Below are positions 49,152-59,613 of a stretch of 64,000 nucleotides of DNA, in pieces. Each line of letters opens with the position of its first letter. Position 1 is the stretch's first letter. Source of the DNA: Marsupella aquatica (Eukaryota > Marchantiophyta); contig OZ316900.1 of assembly GCA_973895155.1 (NCBI GenBank), positions 98,311 to 162,310 on the forward strand, read 5' to 3'. Under the pieces are notes generated by a model. It had not been told where the DNA came from. It saw only the letters and a program-made list of their open reading frames with translations, and searched no databases. Position numbers and translations under genes: made by a program.

Positions 49152-49993
49152 ATGGTCGATCAGGGGCCCTGGCCGCCGATTCAGAACCGTAGGTGACAGT
49201 TTCCCGTCCTCTGGCTCCCCGCATCCGATCGAGCCAGTTTCCTGAGATGTGCGCTTTTCCGTCGTATTTTGGTCGTGACAGTGCCCCTCGGGCCTCATTA
49301 AATAGTTTTTCATCCCCTTTCTACTAGCCCTTACGAGGGCGCCCGCAATGTGAGGCTCCCACAAGGTACTGACGGATACGGAAGTCGACGGTAAAAAATA
49401 TTTTTTTTTAGCTTTCTGTCCCATCCTATTCCTGCCCACCTCCCGGTTGGCCCGTCTAACCTCAGAGGTGTTCGGGGTTACCCAGTTCCGATTTTCTATT
49501 TATCCCTTCGGATTGGGCCGCAAAGCTAGACGCCGTAGGCGCGTTGAAATAACGAGAAAGGACACCACAATATTACTTTCCCCCAGGCCTATATTCGATG
49601 TTCCGGATGCGAGGGTCTCTTATACATAGGAGTAGGAAACAATGCAGCCCCCCCCCCCCCCTCGTCCATGACGACGCTTCAGATGCTGCGATTCATTAAT
49701 TAGCCTTCGGAGGGGGTTAAATACCCGCACTGGTGTATTCACCCGGAGAATAACCAAGGAGGTTGTTATGGTCACGCCCTTGCTCGATTCCCCGGGTCTT
49801 CTTCCCCTTTATAGCCACCCCTCACACCCTTGGATGCCACTCCAAACGCGGGCGGGTACGCTGTTACCCTACCCCGTTCTCCGGACTTCCACTTCCATAA
49901 AAAACTCAGTTCGATCACTCTGTCATCCCGGTGCGGATGTACGCTGAGTAGAGCGCACAGGTACGACTCATCGTCTTAGTGAACAGGTTGCGT
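49152..49993 (-). other. Group II intron nad7i1113 in pseudo-nad7
   Basis: About 842 nt. Domain V is near 49183-49218 (GAGCCAGAGGACGGGAAACT... ...CCTACGGTTC) and still pairs. The 5' end is degraded (ACGCAACC for GTGCGACC). It is closely similar to rps14i114 over several blocks. Confidence 0.8.
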
Positions 49994-50748
49994 TTGATGT
50001 TTGAACGTAAAATCAAGTTCTTGTAAATGAGCAAAACCTGGTGCTCTTATTTCACAACGATAAGGACGATTGGTTCTTCCATCCCACCGACTAGCAACAC
50101 ACCAGAATAATCTACTTTAGGCGCTTCTACTGCTGTATAGGTAGAAGAAGCTGGTACGGCCTTCTGTCTCAAGTTTAGAACGTCAAATTAAAGATTCCAT
50201 GGATTGTTTTATTTCATATCCCGCTGGGACGTAGTTTACGATCATTTGATTGAGACATTGCGTAATGATTCGAATACTTTGTCCTCTCCAATACGAATCC
50301 AATACCGATCATAGCAATCTCTTCTGGTACCTACTGGTACGTCAAAATTCAATCGGTCATAGAATCGTAAGGTGCCGATTTTATTTTCGCAAATCCCAGC
50401 ATACTACGGAGCCTCTTAACATTACACCGCTGAATCCCCAATCCGCCGCAGCTCGCTGTGCAGTGACAATACCAATATCCACTAATCGTTGTTTCCAGAT
50501 ACGGTTGTTGGTTAACACGTCTTATACTTCGTCAATACGATAAGCGAATTATTGTATAAATAGGGGAATATCTTCACTTAAACCCAAGGGCAGCGCGCAA
50601 CTTCACCCGGTCGTATGTAGCTGGCATGCATCTCGGCTTCCGAGACTCTTTCATAGAACTCTAAAAGTTTTTATCGGTCTTCGAAAGCCCAAAGGAATGG
50701 AGTTAGTGCTTCCACATCCGTAGCATAAGTAGTTAAAGCAAGTAAATG

Positions 50749-52309
50749 GTAAGGGATGGACCACTAACCCCAATTATTCAGCTGCGAGCCTTTCGACAGG
50801 TATCAATGGCCTCCCTCCGAACCGGACGTGCAAGATTTCCTCGCATCCGGCGGCTATCCGATCCTCGGGCTCTGGAAGGCCTCTGGGCCAAGCTTTTGAC
50901 CCAGAGGCCTTCCTCTTGATATTTTTTTAACAGTCTGAATCGTCTATCGGGTGATTAGAGAGGTTGGGGCTTGTATCTTATCTTCAATTCTTCACAGAAT
51001 TGGTCTAAGGGGGGGGCTCCTTTCCAAGCCCATACCCTGCCCCGACCAGTCCCCATTAAAGTTGTAATGGGTCTCGAAGTTTTGCATCGGGGAACGGAGC
51101 TAGTCTGTAGTGGTTGATATTGTCAAAGTCCCTCCTTCGATTGCTGAGCCCTCCGGGCCTTCGTTCTTATCTATCTTAGTGCAGTGCCCGGACCGGCGGC
51201 TCGGACAGGAACGATGACTGGAGGTGCGTAAGCCGAAGCCGAGGGCGTCGGGTTCGATAACTGCCCGTATAGCTTCTTGTACAACGCGTGGGAATTGTAT
51301 ACCTGGCCCCGTAAGGCCTCTCTATCTGGTTTGGTAATTCTCCGAGAGGTTTTTTGAACTGGACTCCGCTACGCGTCTCGAGTCTGGCAATGGTTTTTTC
51401 AAATTTTATCATGCCATCCAGGCGCGTATCGGAGTCCGCAGTCCTGGAGTCGACCCCGGCCCTGCTTTTATTTCGGTTTGCCATTCGTTATGTGTAAGTT
51501 TGTGCCGGACAGATTCTATAGCTGGTATATAAGCTCCTTCCGTTTGAAACGTGAGTAGCAATTTTGTCAGATATAGGTAGTTCATGTAGTCTTTTTTTAA
51601 TAGTTTGTAAGCCGGAATCAGAGCGATAGAGTTTGGGCCCTGTAGTTTGGTGTTTGAGGTCCCCGGCCGGGTACTAACCGCGTACAGCCTGTAGGCTGAG
51701 ACTGTGTCGGGCTATCCGTGCACAGGTAAGCCCGGAGGCTTACTTTGCTACGCGCCTGGGTGTTATCCGATCCTGCCTTGAGTGGTAAATAAGCTCCCAT
51801 GGAATGATGGCCAGGGGTCTCAGCTTATCGTGTCATCAGCTGGGGTCATTCTGGATACCTTCGCGGTCCTTCTGTGGTGAGTGTCCAATAGACCTCCCCC
51901 CCCCCGATCGTCGCGGTTGAAAGCGTCCTTGCGGTTGGTTTACGCCGGCAGCAGCTGGTGGACTGGGAGCTGGCTCCGGCATGTCCCACTCTTTCCACGA
52001 ACCCTTAAATCAGAGGCGGTGGCTTGTCGCAATGCTGGCGACATAATGGTTCTTCCGGCCTCAATCACAACCACGTGTGTTTGTTAGGTCAACCAGCCCG
52101 AGCCGGATCACTCCAAAGTAACTACTAAGATCGATGGGGCTATAGCTCGGATAACATAATAACGCTATCGGTTTCACGCCGGTTTGTTTCCCTCCCTCTC
52201 CACATGCCCCCCTCGGGCTTTCCCTTCGAGGAGGATAATGTGATGATGCTTTATATCGGGCATCATTAATCGGCCTATCGCTAAGAACACACACATTGCT
52301 ACGGCGCAC
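50749..52309 (-). other. Group II intron nad7i336 in pseudo-nad7
   Basis: About 1561 nt, starting GTGCGCCG and ending CCTTAC. Domain V is near 50817-50853, with GCCGGATGCGAGG... ...CACGTCCGGTTC. Domain VI resembles that of rpl2i28. Its host gene is dead. Confidence 0.82.
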
Positions 52310-52643
52310 ATATGGGATCATCCGAGTTATTCCATCCACGAAATAACACTCGTATATACTGAGCTAGTGAAGATACCTTACAATTACAAAGTATCTCTAC
52401 AGCTAAAGAATAAGCATGTTCCTGGGCCATTATAGAAACATAATCTAACCGATCAGAAGAAGGTGAAGCTCGAAGGAAGATACGTTGGTTTTATAATTTT
52501 TCCGTGCCTCAGTAATCCAATATGCGGTTCCGCGCGTTCTACCACTTCTCCATCCATTTCCAAGACTGATCGTAAAACACCATGAGCAGCAGTTGAGGTC
52601 CAAAATTAAAAATCACATTCTTGATTTGTTTAGTGCTAGCCAT

Positions 52644-53504
52644 ATCTAATAATTCGTATTTGTTATTAATTGTTTTCGTTTACCATTCAAACCATAGCAT
52701 AAATATCTACGGTAGGATAAGCGAAACGCATAAAAGCTTTCTGTTTCGTGACAAAATCTATCTCCCTCCCAACCATAAGCCGTTCTAAGAATTGTATAAA
52801 ATCAACTAACTGCCGAAAAAGCAAACTTAAACGGCCGTACTACTCTCCGTAAATCGAAGGTACGCTAGAAGTTGCGCCCGCGTCGGTCGGGATATAACGG
52901 ATTCTCTTGTTGTCCAAGGTGCTCTCCTTCAATCATTTCTCTATACGGACCCTGCGAGCCGCTCACCCGATGTAGCCTTTCCCGAGGATAGATAATCCAT
53001 CCCGGGCCTTTTTTTCCGCTCGTAAGCACGCCGGGCGACCTTACCTTACGACTTCGCTATTCTGGCGTTCCATTCAACTATAATTTCCTATGGCCCGCGC
53101 TGAACTTTGTGGGTCTGGACGACACCGATAGACACGTAGTGCTCGACCCGAACCTGAAGGGCTAAAGGAACGTAGCGCGCGGGGAGCAATGGAAGGCCCC
53201 GCAGGGACGAAACCCAACGTGAGAGGATGGGGATGGAAACCCTGGGGAGGCGGCTTGTAGATTGAAAGGTCTCCGCACGCACTACGTGCCTCTTCCTAAG
53301 GTCCTGTCAGACAGTCCCGCCGGGCTCGGATAAAAACTTTTGACCTCGTTCTCCATCTTCAGTTTCAACGATTATATCCCAGCACATGCTTGCTGGCGCC
53401 CCCCCCGCCCCGAATTAAGGTGCGAAGCATAACGAGATCTCTTTTTATAAAGGTGCATTCTCACAAGCATTTATTCTATTTTTTTTTCCGGTAGATTACT
53501 CATA
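52644..53504. other. Spacer between trnA and pseudo-nad7, with a copied segment
   Basis: The part 52658-52775 repeats the frame end at 31826-32010: it encodes TKQKAFMRFAYPTVDIYAM on the minus strand. The rest holds dispersed repeats (53090-53320, with CTGTCAGACAGTCCC at 53304) and no gene. Confidence 0.6.
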
Positions 53505-53577
53505 TGGAGACGATCGGATTTGAACCGACAGCTTCATGCTTGCAAAACATGCGCTCTACCAATTGAGCTACGTCCCC
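53505..53577 (-). tRNA. trnA-UGC: tRNA-Ala (UGC)
   Basis: The acceptor GGGGACG pairs with CGTCTCC (discriminator A). The D arm is GCTC/GAGC, the anticodon loop TTTGCAA gives TGC, and the T loop is TTCAAAT. It is three bases downstream of trnS. Confidence 0.96.
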
Positions 53578-53579
53578 TA

Positions 53580-54627
53580 CGGAGGAAATGGGATTTGAAC
53601 CCATGATACAATATCGTTGTATTTGTCGGGATAGGTCGGCCCTCTCAAGCTTTCCCCCCCTAAGAACCGTACGTGCGAGTTTCCCCGCATACGGCTCAAG
53701 CAACCTGTCCGAAACGTAACCTCGCAAGAGTTATGCTTGCATCATTGGCTACTAGAAGTTGTTCCATGTATAAAACTCTCGCGGCAAGTTAAGTGTTGCG
53801 GGTGAACCCACAGCTCTAAGCCCCTGTTGTCCCTTGTGGCAAGAAAAAAAATGAATTTTATATCCTTTTTATCAAAGTCTCGAGAAATATATAGTACAAG
53901 TCACCCATGCTCAAGTCTGCCACCTTTCGGTGTAGATCACAAGATCCTCTCCCATCAATTACAGACGGGTTTTTGCTTTTTGAGCTGTCCTCTACCCGCA
54001 TTGCGTTACTCCGCATTACCACAGAGCCTCCCGGAAGGAGCGATGCGGGTTTACCAAGTTCCGCGCAATGTAGTATCATCTCCCTCAACAGGAAGAACCT
54101 AGAAAAACCCCGATGGAAATCTGAACCCACGATGATATCAAAATCGGAGATACCACCCCCTTCCACGGCTGGCTTCCTGCTCGGGATGCCTACCATTCCA
54201 ATTTTTCACCTAATTTCATCCAGGAAGGAGATCTTTCGGTTCCGCCTTGAATTGTTTGTTACGAGGTCTCTGTATTAGTTCGTTCGAACTGTTCATCTAT
54301 TGAGGGCCCGCCGCCAAAGGGTCCGAAGGATACTTTTTTACAGGCACTACGTCCTTCTTTGGCTTCACGGGTCTTCTGGCCGGCTTCTTGACGATTTCCG
54401 CACGCGAAGACCCGCCGGTCTCTTCACCCTAGCATTAGCTCGGTACGGAATCCCAAGCATCATTACATTGTCCCTAGAGCTTCACACCTCGAGATTACTC
54501 CCGACGCATGTCCAGGTTGGGTAGGACGGGGGGTTACGTCCTGTGGAATTGAACCACATTACATTGCACAGTTTCTTGTCGCACTGATTTAGCAAACCAA
54601 TGCTTTCAACCACTCAGCCATACCTCC
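53580..54627 (-). tRNA. trnS-GCU: tRNA-Ser (GCU), split by a group II intron
   Basis: The 5' exon is 54585-54627 (43 nt, GGAGGTATGGCTGAGTGGTT onwards, anticodon loop TTGCTAA). The 3' exon is 53580-53624 (45 nt) and carries the long variable arm (TACAACGATATTGTA), the TTCAAAT loop and CCTCC acceptor end. Joined length is 88 nt. The anticodon stem TTGGT pairs with ATCA|A across the junction. One acceptor pair (T6) is mismatched. A group II intron at nucleotide 43 of this tRNA is known from liverworts. Confidence 0.93.
53625..54584 (-). other. Group II intron trnSi43
   Basis: A 960-nt intron starting GTGCGACAAG and ending CCCGAC. Domain V is near 53660-53697 (GAGCCGTATGCGGGG... ...CACGTACGGTTC). 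No protein is encoded. Confidence 0.9.
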
Positions 54628-54814
54628 AAAGAAAAACAGAGAAATATTTTTGCTTACCCAGGCTTCGGCATATGCGCGGGGGTGCGGAGTGTGAGAAGAG
54701 CTTCGCCAGTATGCCGGAGCTCAAGAGAGAGCTTATGTAAGCTGGGTTTTTTCGAAAGAAAAAAATATATATATATATGAACTGGTTTCTTTCACAATCG
54801 GATTCCAGTTTCAA

Positions 54815-54888
54815 CGGGAAAAACGGGATTTGAACCCGCGACTTCTGGCTTGACAGACCAGCGCTATAAACCACTAAGCTATTTCCCC
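54815..54888 (-). tRNA. trnD-GUC: tRNA-Asp (GUC)
   Basis: The acceptor GGGGAAA pairs with TTTTCCC (one G-T pair), with discriminator G. The anticodon arm GCTGGTCTGTCAAGCCAG gives GTC. The T loop is TTCAAAT. It lies upstream of trnS in the transcription direction. Confidence 0.95.
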
Positions 54889-54967
54889 AGAAATAATGAA
54901 TTATCTACGATGATTTATTACAAGAAAAAGACCGACGGGAAAAGGAACAAAACTTACAGGGTTTTAG

Positions 54968-55357
54968 GTAAAATGGGATTACTGTTACCGCATTTTTAGT
55001 TCTCACGAATTGGATATAGAACGTTTTTTAATAACCTATCTTGATGAAATGGAGGTGATAGGCAATCCGTCTACGGATGTCCCGAGACATGCAGCTGTGG
55101 TAGAGGCGGGTCTTATAAATAAAAAAATGGTTTCGAGAGTTACAGTTAAAATTTATGCGGCAGTCACCGCTCACGCACGGATTCATATGTATCAGTTTAT
55201 TCGAACAGAGTCCTGCTATTATACTGATACGGATTCTGCACTGACAAAAAGGCCTCCTCCGCCAGAGTCTCAGGGTTCATCTGCATTGGGTAAAAGGAAA
55301 TTAGAAAGCAGAATAAATAGTGAAAGCTTTTTTTCTGGCACCCAGGGGCCTACATAA
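54968..55357 (+). pseudogene. Fragment of a protein-primed family B DNA polymerase (linear-plasmid type)
   Basis: The plus strand is open for 129 codons. Its core reads AAVTAHARIHMYQF, then CYYTDTDSA, then PPPESQGSSALGKRKLE. This order (an AAVTAYARIHM-like helix, the YxDTDS metal-binding motif C, and a downstream ELGKMKLE-like strand) is typical of the dpo genes of linear mitochondrial plasmids and phi29-like polymerases. Motif C keeps both aspartates. Upstream exonuclease and motifs A and B are not found nearby, and there is no terminal protein region. It is on the strand opposite the native genes and ends at TAA 55358, so it is a decayed insertion. Confidence 0.8.
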
Positions 55358-57317
55358 CTGCGGAGGTTATAACGAAGCGTGAAGGGGCCTTTTAAGTAAA
55401 TTGGGATTGGTTCGAATTGCGTAAGAAAAATCCAAGCCGCGTAACAGAACAGAAGAAAACTCGTAAATTTTAGAATCAATTGGAGCAAGTTCCGTGTCTT
55501 CTCAAGTGAAATACACCTTTCATTAGGTGCATTTGAGCGTAAAAGCGAGAAGGTATACGCACCGGACAGAACGTGGTGAGGACTCGCCGCCGCCCCGTAC
55601 GAGTAACGGAGGGAGAAATGCCAGAACCAAATCCCGAGTTAACTGCAACTCCGTTGAATTCGAGAGACTGGAAAATTAGTAATAAAAAGCAACCATAAGG
55701 TCCAGGCTTTCTTTATCGTAGCCCCCTCACCCGATACCTAGGATGGGAGGGGGGGATAAACAGTGCTTATTCCGATAGTGGCCGTATTCATACATGCCTA
55801 TTCGTGATTCGAGCGAATAAGGTAATGAAAGCATTAAACGGCATGACCTGGCAATAACTAAGCGAGTGAGGGATAAAAACCCCCTGTAAAGCCGAAGAAG
55901 TCTCCTTCGGACCCAGTTTCAAAGCCATCTTCTAATTATTTATGGTACTAACGGATGCTTAAGCCATTAATATATCTCGTACTACTAAGTGGTGGGCACC
56001 GAGCAAATAAAGAACGAAATAAGCAAGCAGAAATTTTATTAATTTTTGCATTATAAACATTAGTAAGAAACCATAATTATTGAAAACGATTACCCTCCAT
56101 GAACAGCCTATGAAGGGCCGAACCCCAGTCATCAAAATCTGGTTTATCGGGAGCGGCCGTAGGAATTTCTGATGCAGCCCACCGGCAGCAAATCCCGAAT
56201 GCTCGTACAACCGCCGCATGTGGCCTTCGGCGGCAGTTTTGCCGACATTCGTGCTCCCAACGCCGCCGCCGCTCCGCGGCGGGCATGCGCCTCAAGTCAA
56301 GCTTTTGCGGCTGTTTTCTCAAAATACGGCGAGAGCATTTCTTTCCATATACGTCGATAAAGTACATCAACTAATCGGATCGTGCGCGTGGCGAGGGATT
56401 GCTAATGGAGCATGCAGGAGGGCATCAAACAAGCGCGCTCACTCGCTGATGTGATTTCTCCGGTTTCGGAAAACCGAGGGTGAGGTCTTCTTCATCTATC
56501 ACTACCAAAACCCTGTTCAAACGCTACACGCTTCGAAGTGCACGTACAAATTGAAGCTTGGAGATAACAAAGTCGAGCTCAGCTCAACATCATATGTCAA
56601 GCGAATTTTAGTTAATCAAAGCCAAGCACTAACTACTTGGCTTCCCAGTGCAAACCCCGTACAATGCCTGTGAGTCCGGTGGCAATTTTCGAACGTATAT
56701 TGAATCAGCCAAGTCAAGATGATTCCCGAATCCAAATGCCGAACCTACCCGCGACATATTGAATAGCAAATATTATTGGTCCTGGTTACAGGCCCTGTGT
56801 CGTGTTCCACAGACCTTTCGACGAAGCGCGTGGTAAGGAACTCAACGAATACGCAAATTATCGCTCTCGAAGAAGGCTGGCGGAAGGCAACCCGACTGCG
56901 ACGAGGAGGCGCCATGCGTTGCACGCGGCGCGGTTCCATTAACTTCTGCGGTTTTACATGTTCGAACGTGTGGCCGATCCACCTCATAACTCGGATAAAA
57001 GTGTGTTTCGGCAGCAAAAACACAAATTTTTTAAAGTTTAAAGTGTTGTTGGATTACCTATCCTAAACCCCTCCAACTGGTTCAATATAATGGATAAGGC
57101 TTTCTAGGATAGCGTTATAAGAACATGCTCCCGGAGCCGCCGCGTTCTATACCATGTCCCATTAGCCCGCACGTTTGACAATTATGTATGTAACTCGCAA
57201 AAACCCATTTGTCAGGTTGGGACCCATCGGGAGTAGTAAGGAAATGACTCTCGGTGGTGAGTGAGGCCCGGCGACCTGTGGCATATCGCGGCTGGCGTTG
57301 TTGGGACAGGCCTTAAC
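55358..57317. other. Spacer between the polymerase fragment and the next relict frame
   Basis: No gene is recognised. The minus strand has a frame at 55959-56219 with hydrophobic segments (LIKFLLAYFVLYLLG) preceded by an Ala/Arg-rich stretch in other frames to 56370. It looks like decayed coding sequence of unknown family. Confidence 0.4.
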
Positions 57318-58262
57318 ATGCCAGAACGCAACTTCATCATAATTAACATGGCTTCCTCCAAACCGGCGGCTCCAGCTCTATAGTTCCGTAAAACCAACCG
57401 TGGAGGAGGCCGAAGCCGTTTCAATACAGGCTCTTTCACAGGTGCCTACGCCGTCCATCGAAACATGAAGCGGGAGATGCAACTTACTTGTGCTGAGAAG
57501 AAGGAAGTAGAGCCAAGGGCGTATGACTCCGGGACTTATACCGAGCTTCGTTTACTACATTCGTCATATGGCTGGCGCAAGAAAATTCCAAACAGGTTAT
57601 CGTGAGCTGGATGACATAGAGAGTCCAGCCTCGTGGCCTAAATAAGAAAGGTTCTGAGCCTGGAGGAGTTCCTGCCGCGCAAGGTTACGGATCCAATTAA
57701 CACACCAAACAAGAAAAGGATAATGATGCACCATTACCTGACACCCCAACCCTTTCCGAATTTCGCCTGAAGACTATTAGTTACGCTGTAGACTTCCTAT
57801 TATGTAAAAATGATTTCGATAAACGGAAGTTCACGGACACAGCGCCCAACGGCAATTATATCGCTAAATTAAAGGTAGAGATTGCCTATTTATTGGCTAG
57901 GGAAAAACCCAGACATAACATAAAATTTGGCAGCTTTCGATAAAGCTGCATTGGAATCGAATACTACAACCAAATATTATCGAGGTATGTGGGAAACTTA
58001 TGGAAGAAAAGAAGGGTCAAGCGCCGGCGCCCTAGTAGATCCAGAGACACAGGGGCCTGGGTGGGAGGCTTACCGGAAAAAACAAGCATCTGGCGCGAAC
58101 CCTGTAATGGGTCAGGAGCCCAGCGTCCTAGTGGTTGGTTCTAAACCCCCCAAGATGCCGGGCCAATGGTGTCTCGGGGGAAGGCACCCCGCGCCCGCAA
58201 ATATAGGTATTAGAATATTATCCTTTCATGGTCGAATCAAAAATATTTTTGATTTGACCTAA
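57318..58262 (+). pseudogene. Decayed, frameshifted reading frame of unknown family
   Basis: Three successive plus-strand segments look like one decayed gene. The first starts with ATG at 57318 and includes AYAVHRNMKREMQLTCAEKK and GTYTELRLLHSSYGWRKK, with internal stops. The second (57701-57943) reads PDTPTLSEFRLKTISYAVDF and NYIAKLKVEIAYLLAREKPR. The third, in another frame (57927-58262), has TTTKYYRGMWETYGRKEG and PGWEAYRKKQASG. The family is unknown. It is on the same strand as the polymerase fragment, which suggests a common plasmid-like source. Confidence 0.45.
58150..58260 (+). repeat. Diverged repeat, copy 1 (second copy 61425-61600)
   Basis: The block with AATGGTG, CACCCCGC, GGTATTAGAATATTATCC and the hairpin TCAAAAATATTTTTGATTTGA recurs at 61425-61600 in the same order (AATGGTGC, CACTCCGC, GGTATTAGCATATTATTCC, TCAAAAATTGTTTTTGATTTGA). 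The conserved hairpin may be a transcript end of the original element. Confidence 0.6.
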
Positions 58263-59192
58263 ACCAGTAAAAATATGTAGGTCTGGACTAGGGGCTTCTA
58301 TAGCTTTGAAAGGTTAAGATCCTATTCATACTGGTTAGGGTGACCATAGAAGTAGGGTGGGCCCTACCTCAAGTTCGAAAGCCTTTTCTGCATCCCAAAT
58401 ACTGTATTGCAGAACAGAAGGGAACACCCCCCTTCTTCTCTTTGTAGGGTTTTTCTGCCGATAACAACAACTCGATGTACTTATCGATTAGGTCCCTTCA
58501 ACAAGCCAATTTATTGCGAGGTTCGGATACGAAATCGAACGCGAAATGTTAATTTCCGAAAAAACGGCAGATTATAAACGAAATTGGGACTAAGGTCTCG
58601 TCAGCGCTAGCACGCAAAGTCGAATTAAAGAGGCATATGCAGGGAAAGCTCGCACCTACGGTTTGTGGGAAGGCCATTGATCAAACGAGAACACCAGTTC
58701 AGCAGTCACGTGGTTGGTGGCCCATCTTTTAACCCCCACGCACTACGGGCCGCCGCCCACTCGGATCGCGGCGCACATACATAGTGCCGATGGCTTTTCC
58801 CACGGTCTTTTGGGCGCGAGTCGTGTTCGACTGACCATTTTTACTGCACCCAGGGGTTCTCGGAATCGCTTTTTAGAAAATATAGTTTAGTAAGGTAGAA
58901 CAGTGGCGGGATCCCCATCCGTACACGGGGGTTCGAATTCATCTTCCGATACCGACATGCCTTTAAAAGCCTTGACTAGGCGTTTACGCTTTAAACCTGT
59001 CTTCTCATTTGTTTGGGGTCATGGGAGCCAATATCTCGATGCTATATCTTCTGACTGGCGATGGCGGGGTCGTCCCCTTCTCATCGTCCTAAAAAAGGAA
59101 TGGAATTAATGTGATCCCCCCTCCAAAGACGGGACTTACTATGAACTTTTATCTCTTTATATTTTTCTTTCTGGTTCCACAAATTTCATTGT

Positions 59193-59613
59193 TTGATGTT
59201 TTTACATGTTTTACTTGGTTCCTCAACTGTCTATATAATCACATATCTATTCGAGAAACCCAAATTTGCCGCTCCATCTGATTCGTTCCATTCGGATCTG
59301 TTCCAACTGTTTGTTTCATTCGGGCCTCGTTTGGAAAAGCGTGATAGGGAGGATTACTGGAGTGGCTGTTTCATCTTGTTCCTTATTTCGCATCCAATAA
59401 TGAGCTTATTTTTTAACCCACGTGGCCAATTTCATATTCCACACTTGCGTGTCTGCCACCATCTATTATATACGCTTGCGTCATCATGTGGTGAACGACG
59501 ATCAACTGGAGTTTTATGGCCCTGACCATCACTTCAAGTGGGAATCCTCCGTCCGTGATAGGTGGTTTGAATTAGTACTTCATCGAACAGCACGTAGCAG
59601 GTTTTATGGATGA
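59193..59613 (+). pseudogene. Decayed membrane-protein-like frame, copy B
   Basis: A first frame (59193-59525) has a hydrophobic start and IMSLFFNPRGQFHIP; the next frame (59422-59613) continues with IYYIRLRHHVVNDDQLEFYG and HHFKWESSVRDRWFE. The same two-frame order exists at 9219-9519 on the other strand. This is a second, diverged copy of one unknown gene. Confidence 0.45.

Larger units (their letters stand above)
49087..52643 (-). pseudogene. nad7: nad7 pseudogene with two intact-looking group II introns
   Basis: nad7 encodes a 49-kDa-type subunit of complex I. Decayed exons are found at 52310-52643 (ATG and MASTKQIKN, then [18 protein letters not shown] and [11 protein letters not shown]), about 49994-50748 (HLLALTTYATDV, LLEFYERVSEAEMHASYIRP and [12 protein letters not shown]), and 49087 to about 49151 (MPANVVT, then the end GEVDR-stop in another frame). 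Exon 1 is 334 nt instead of 336, and exon 2 is about 20 nt short; stops and frameshifts occur in all exons. Loss of mitochondrial nad7 function with retention of the pseudogene is a known liverwort trait, the working copy being nuclear. I infer the same here. Confidence 0.93.

Noticed and set aside
58903-58960. Possible tRNA from a GGGGGTTCGAATTC T-loop-like sequence
   Set aside because: No acceptor stem, D arm or anticodon arm can be folded around it.
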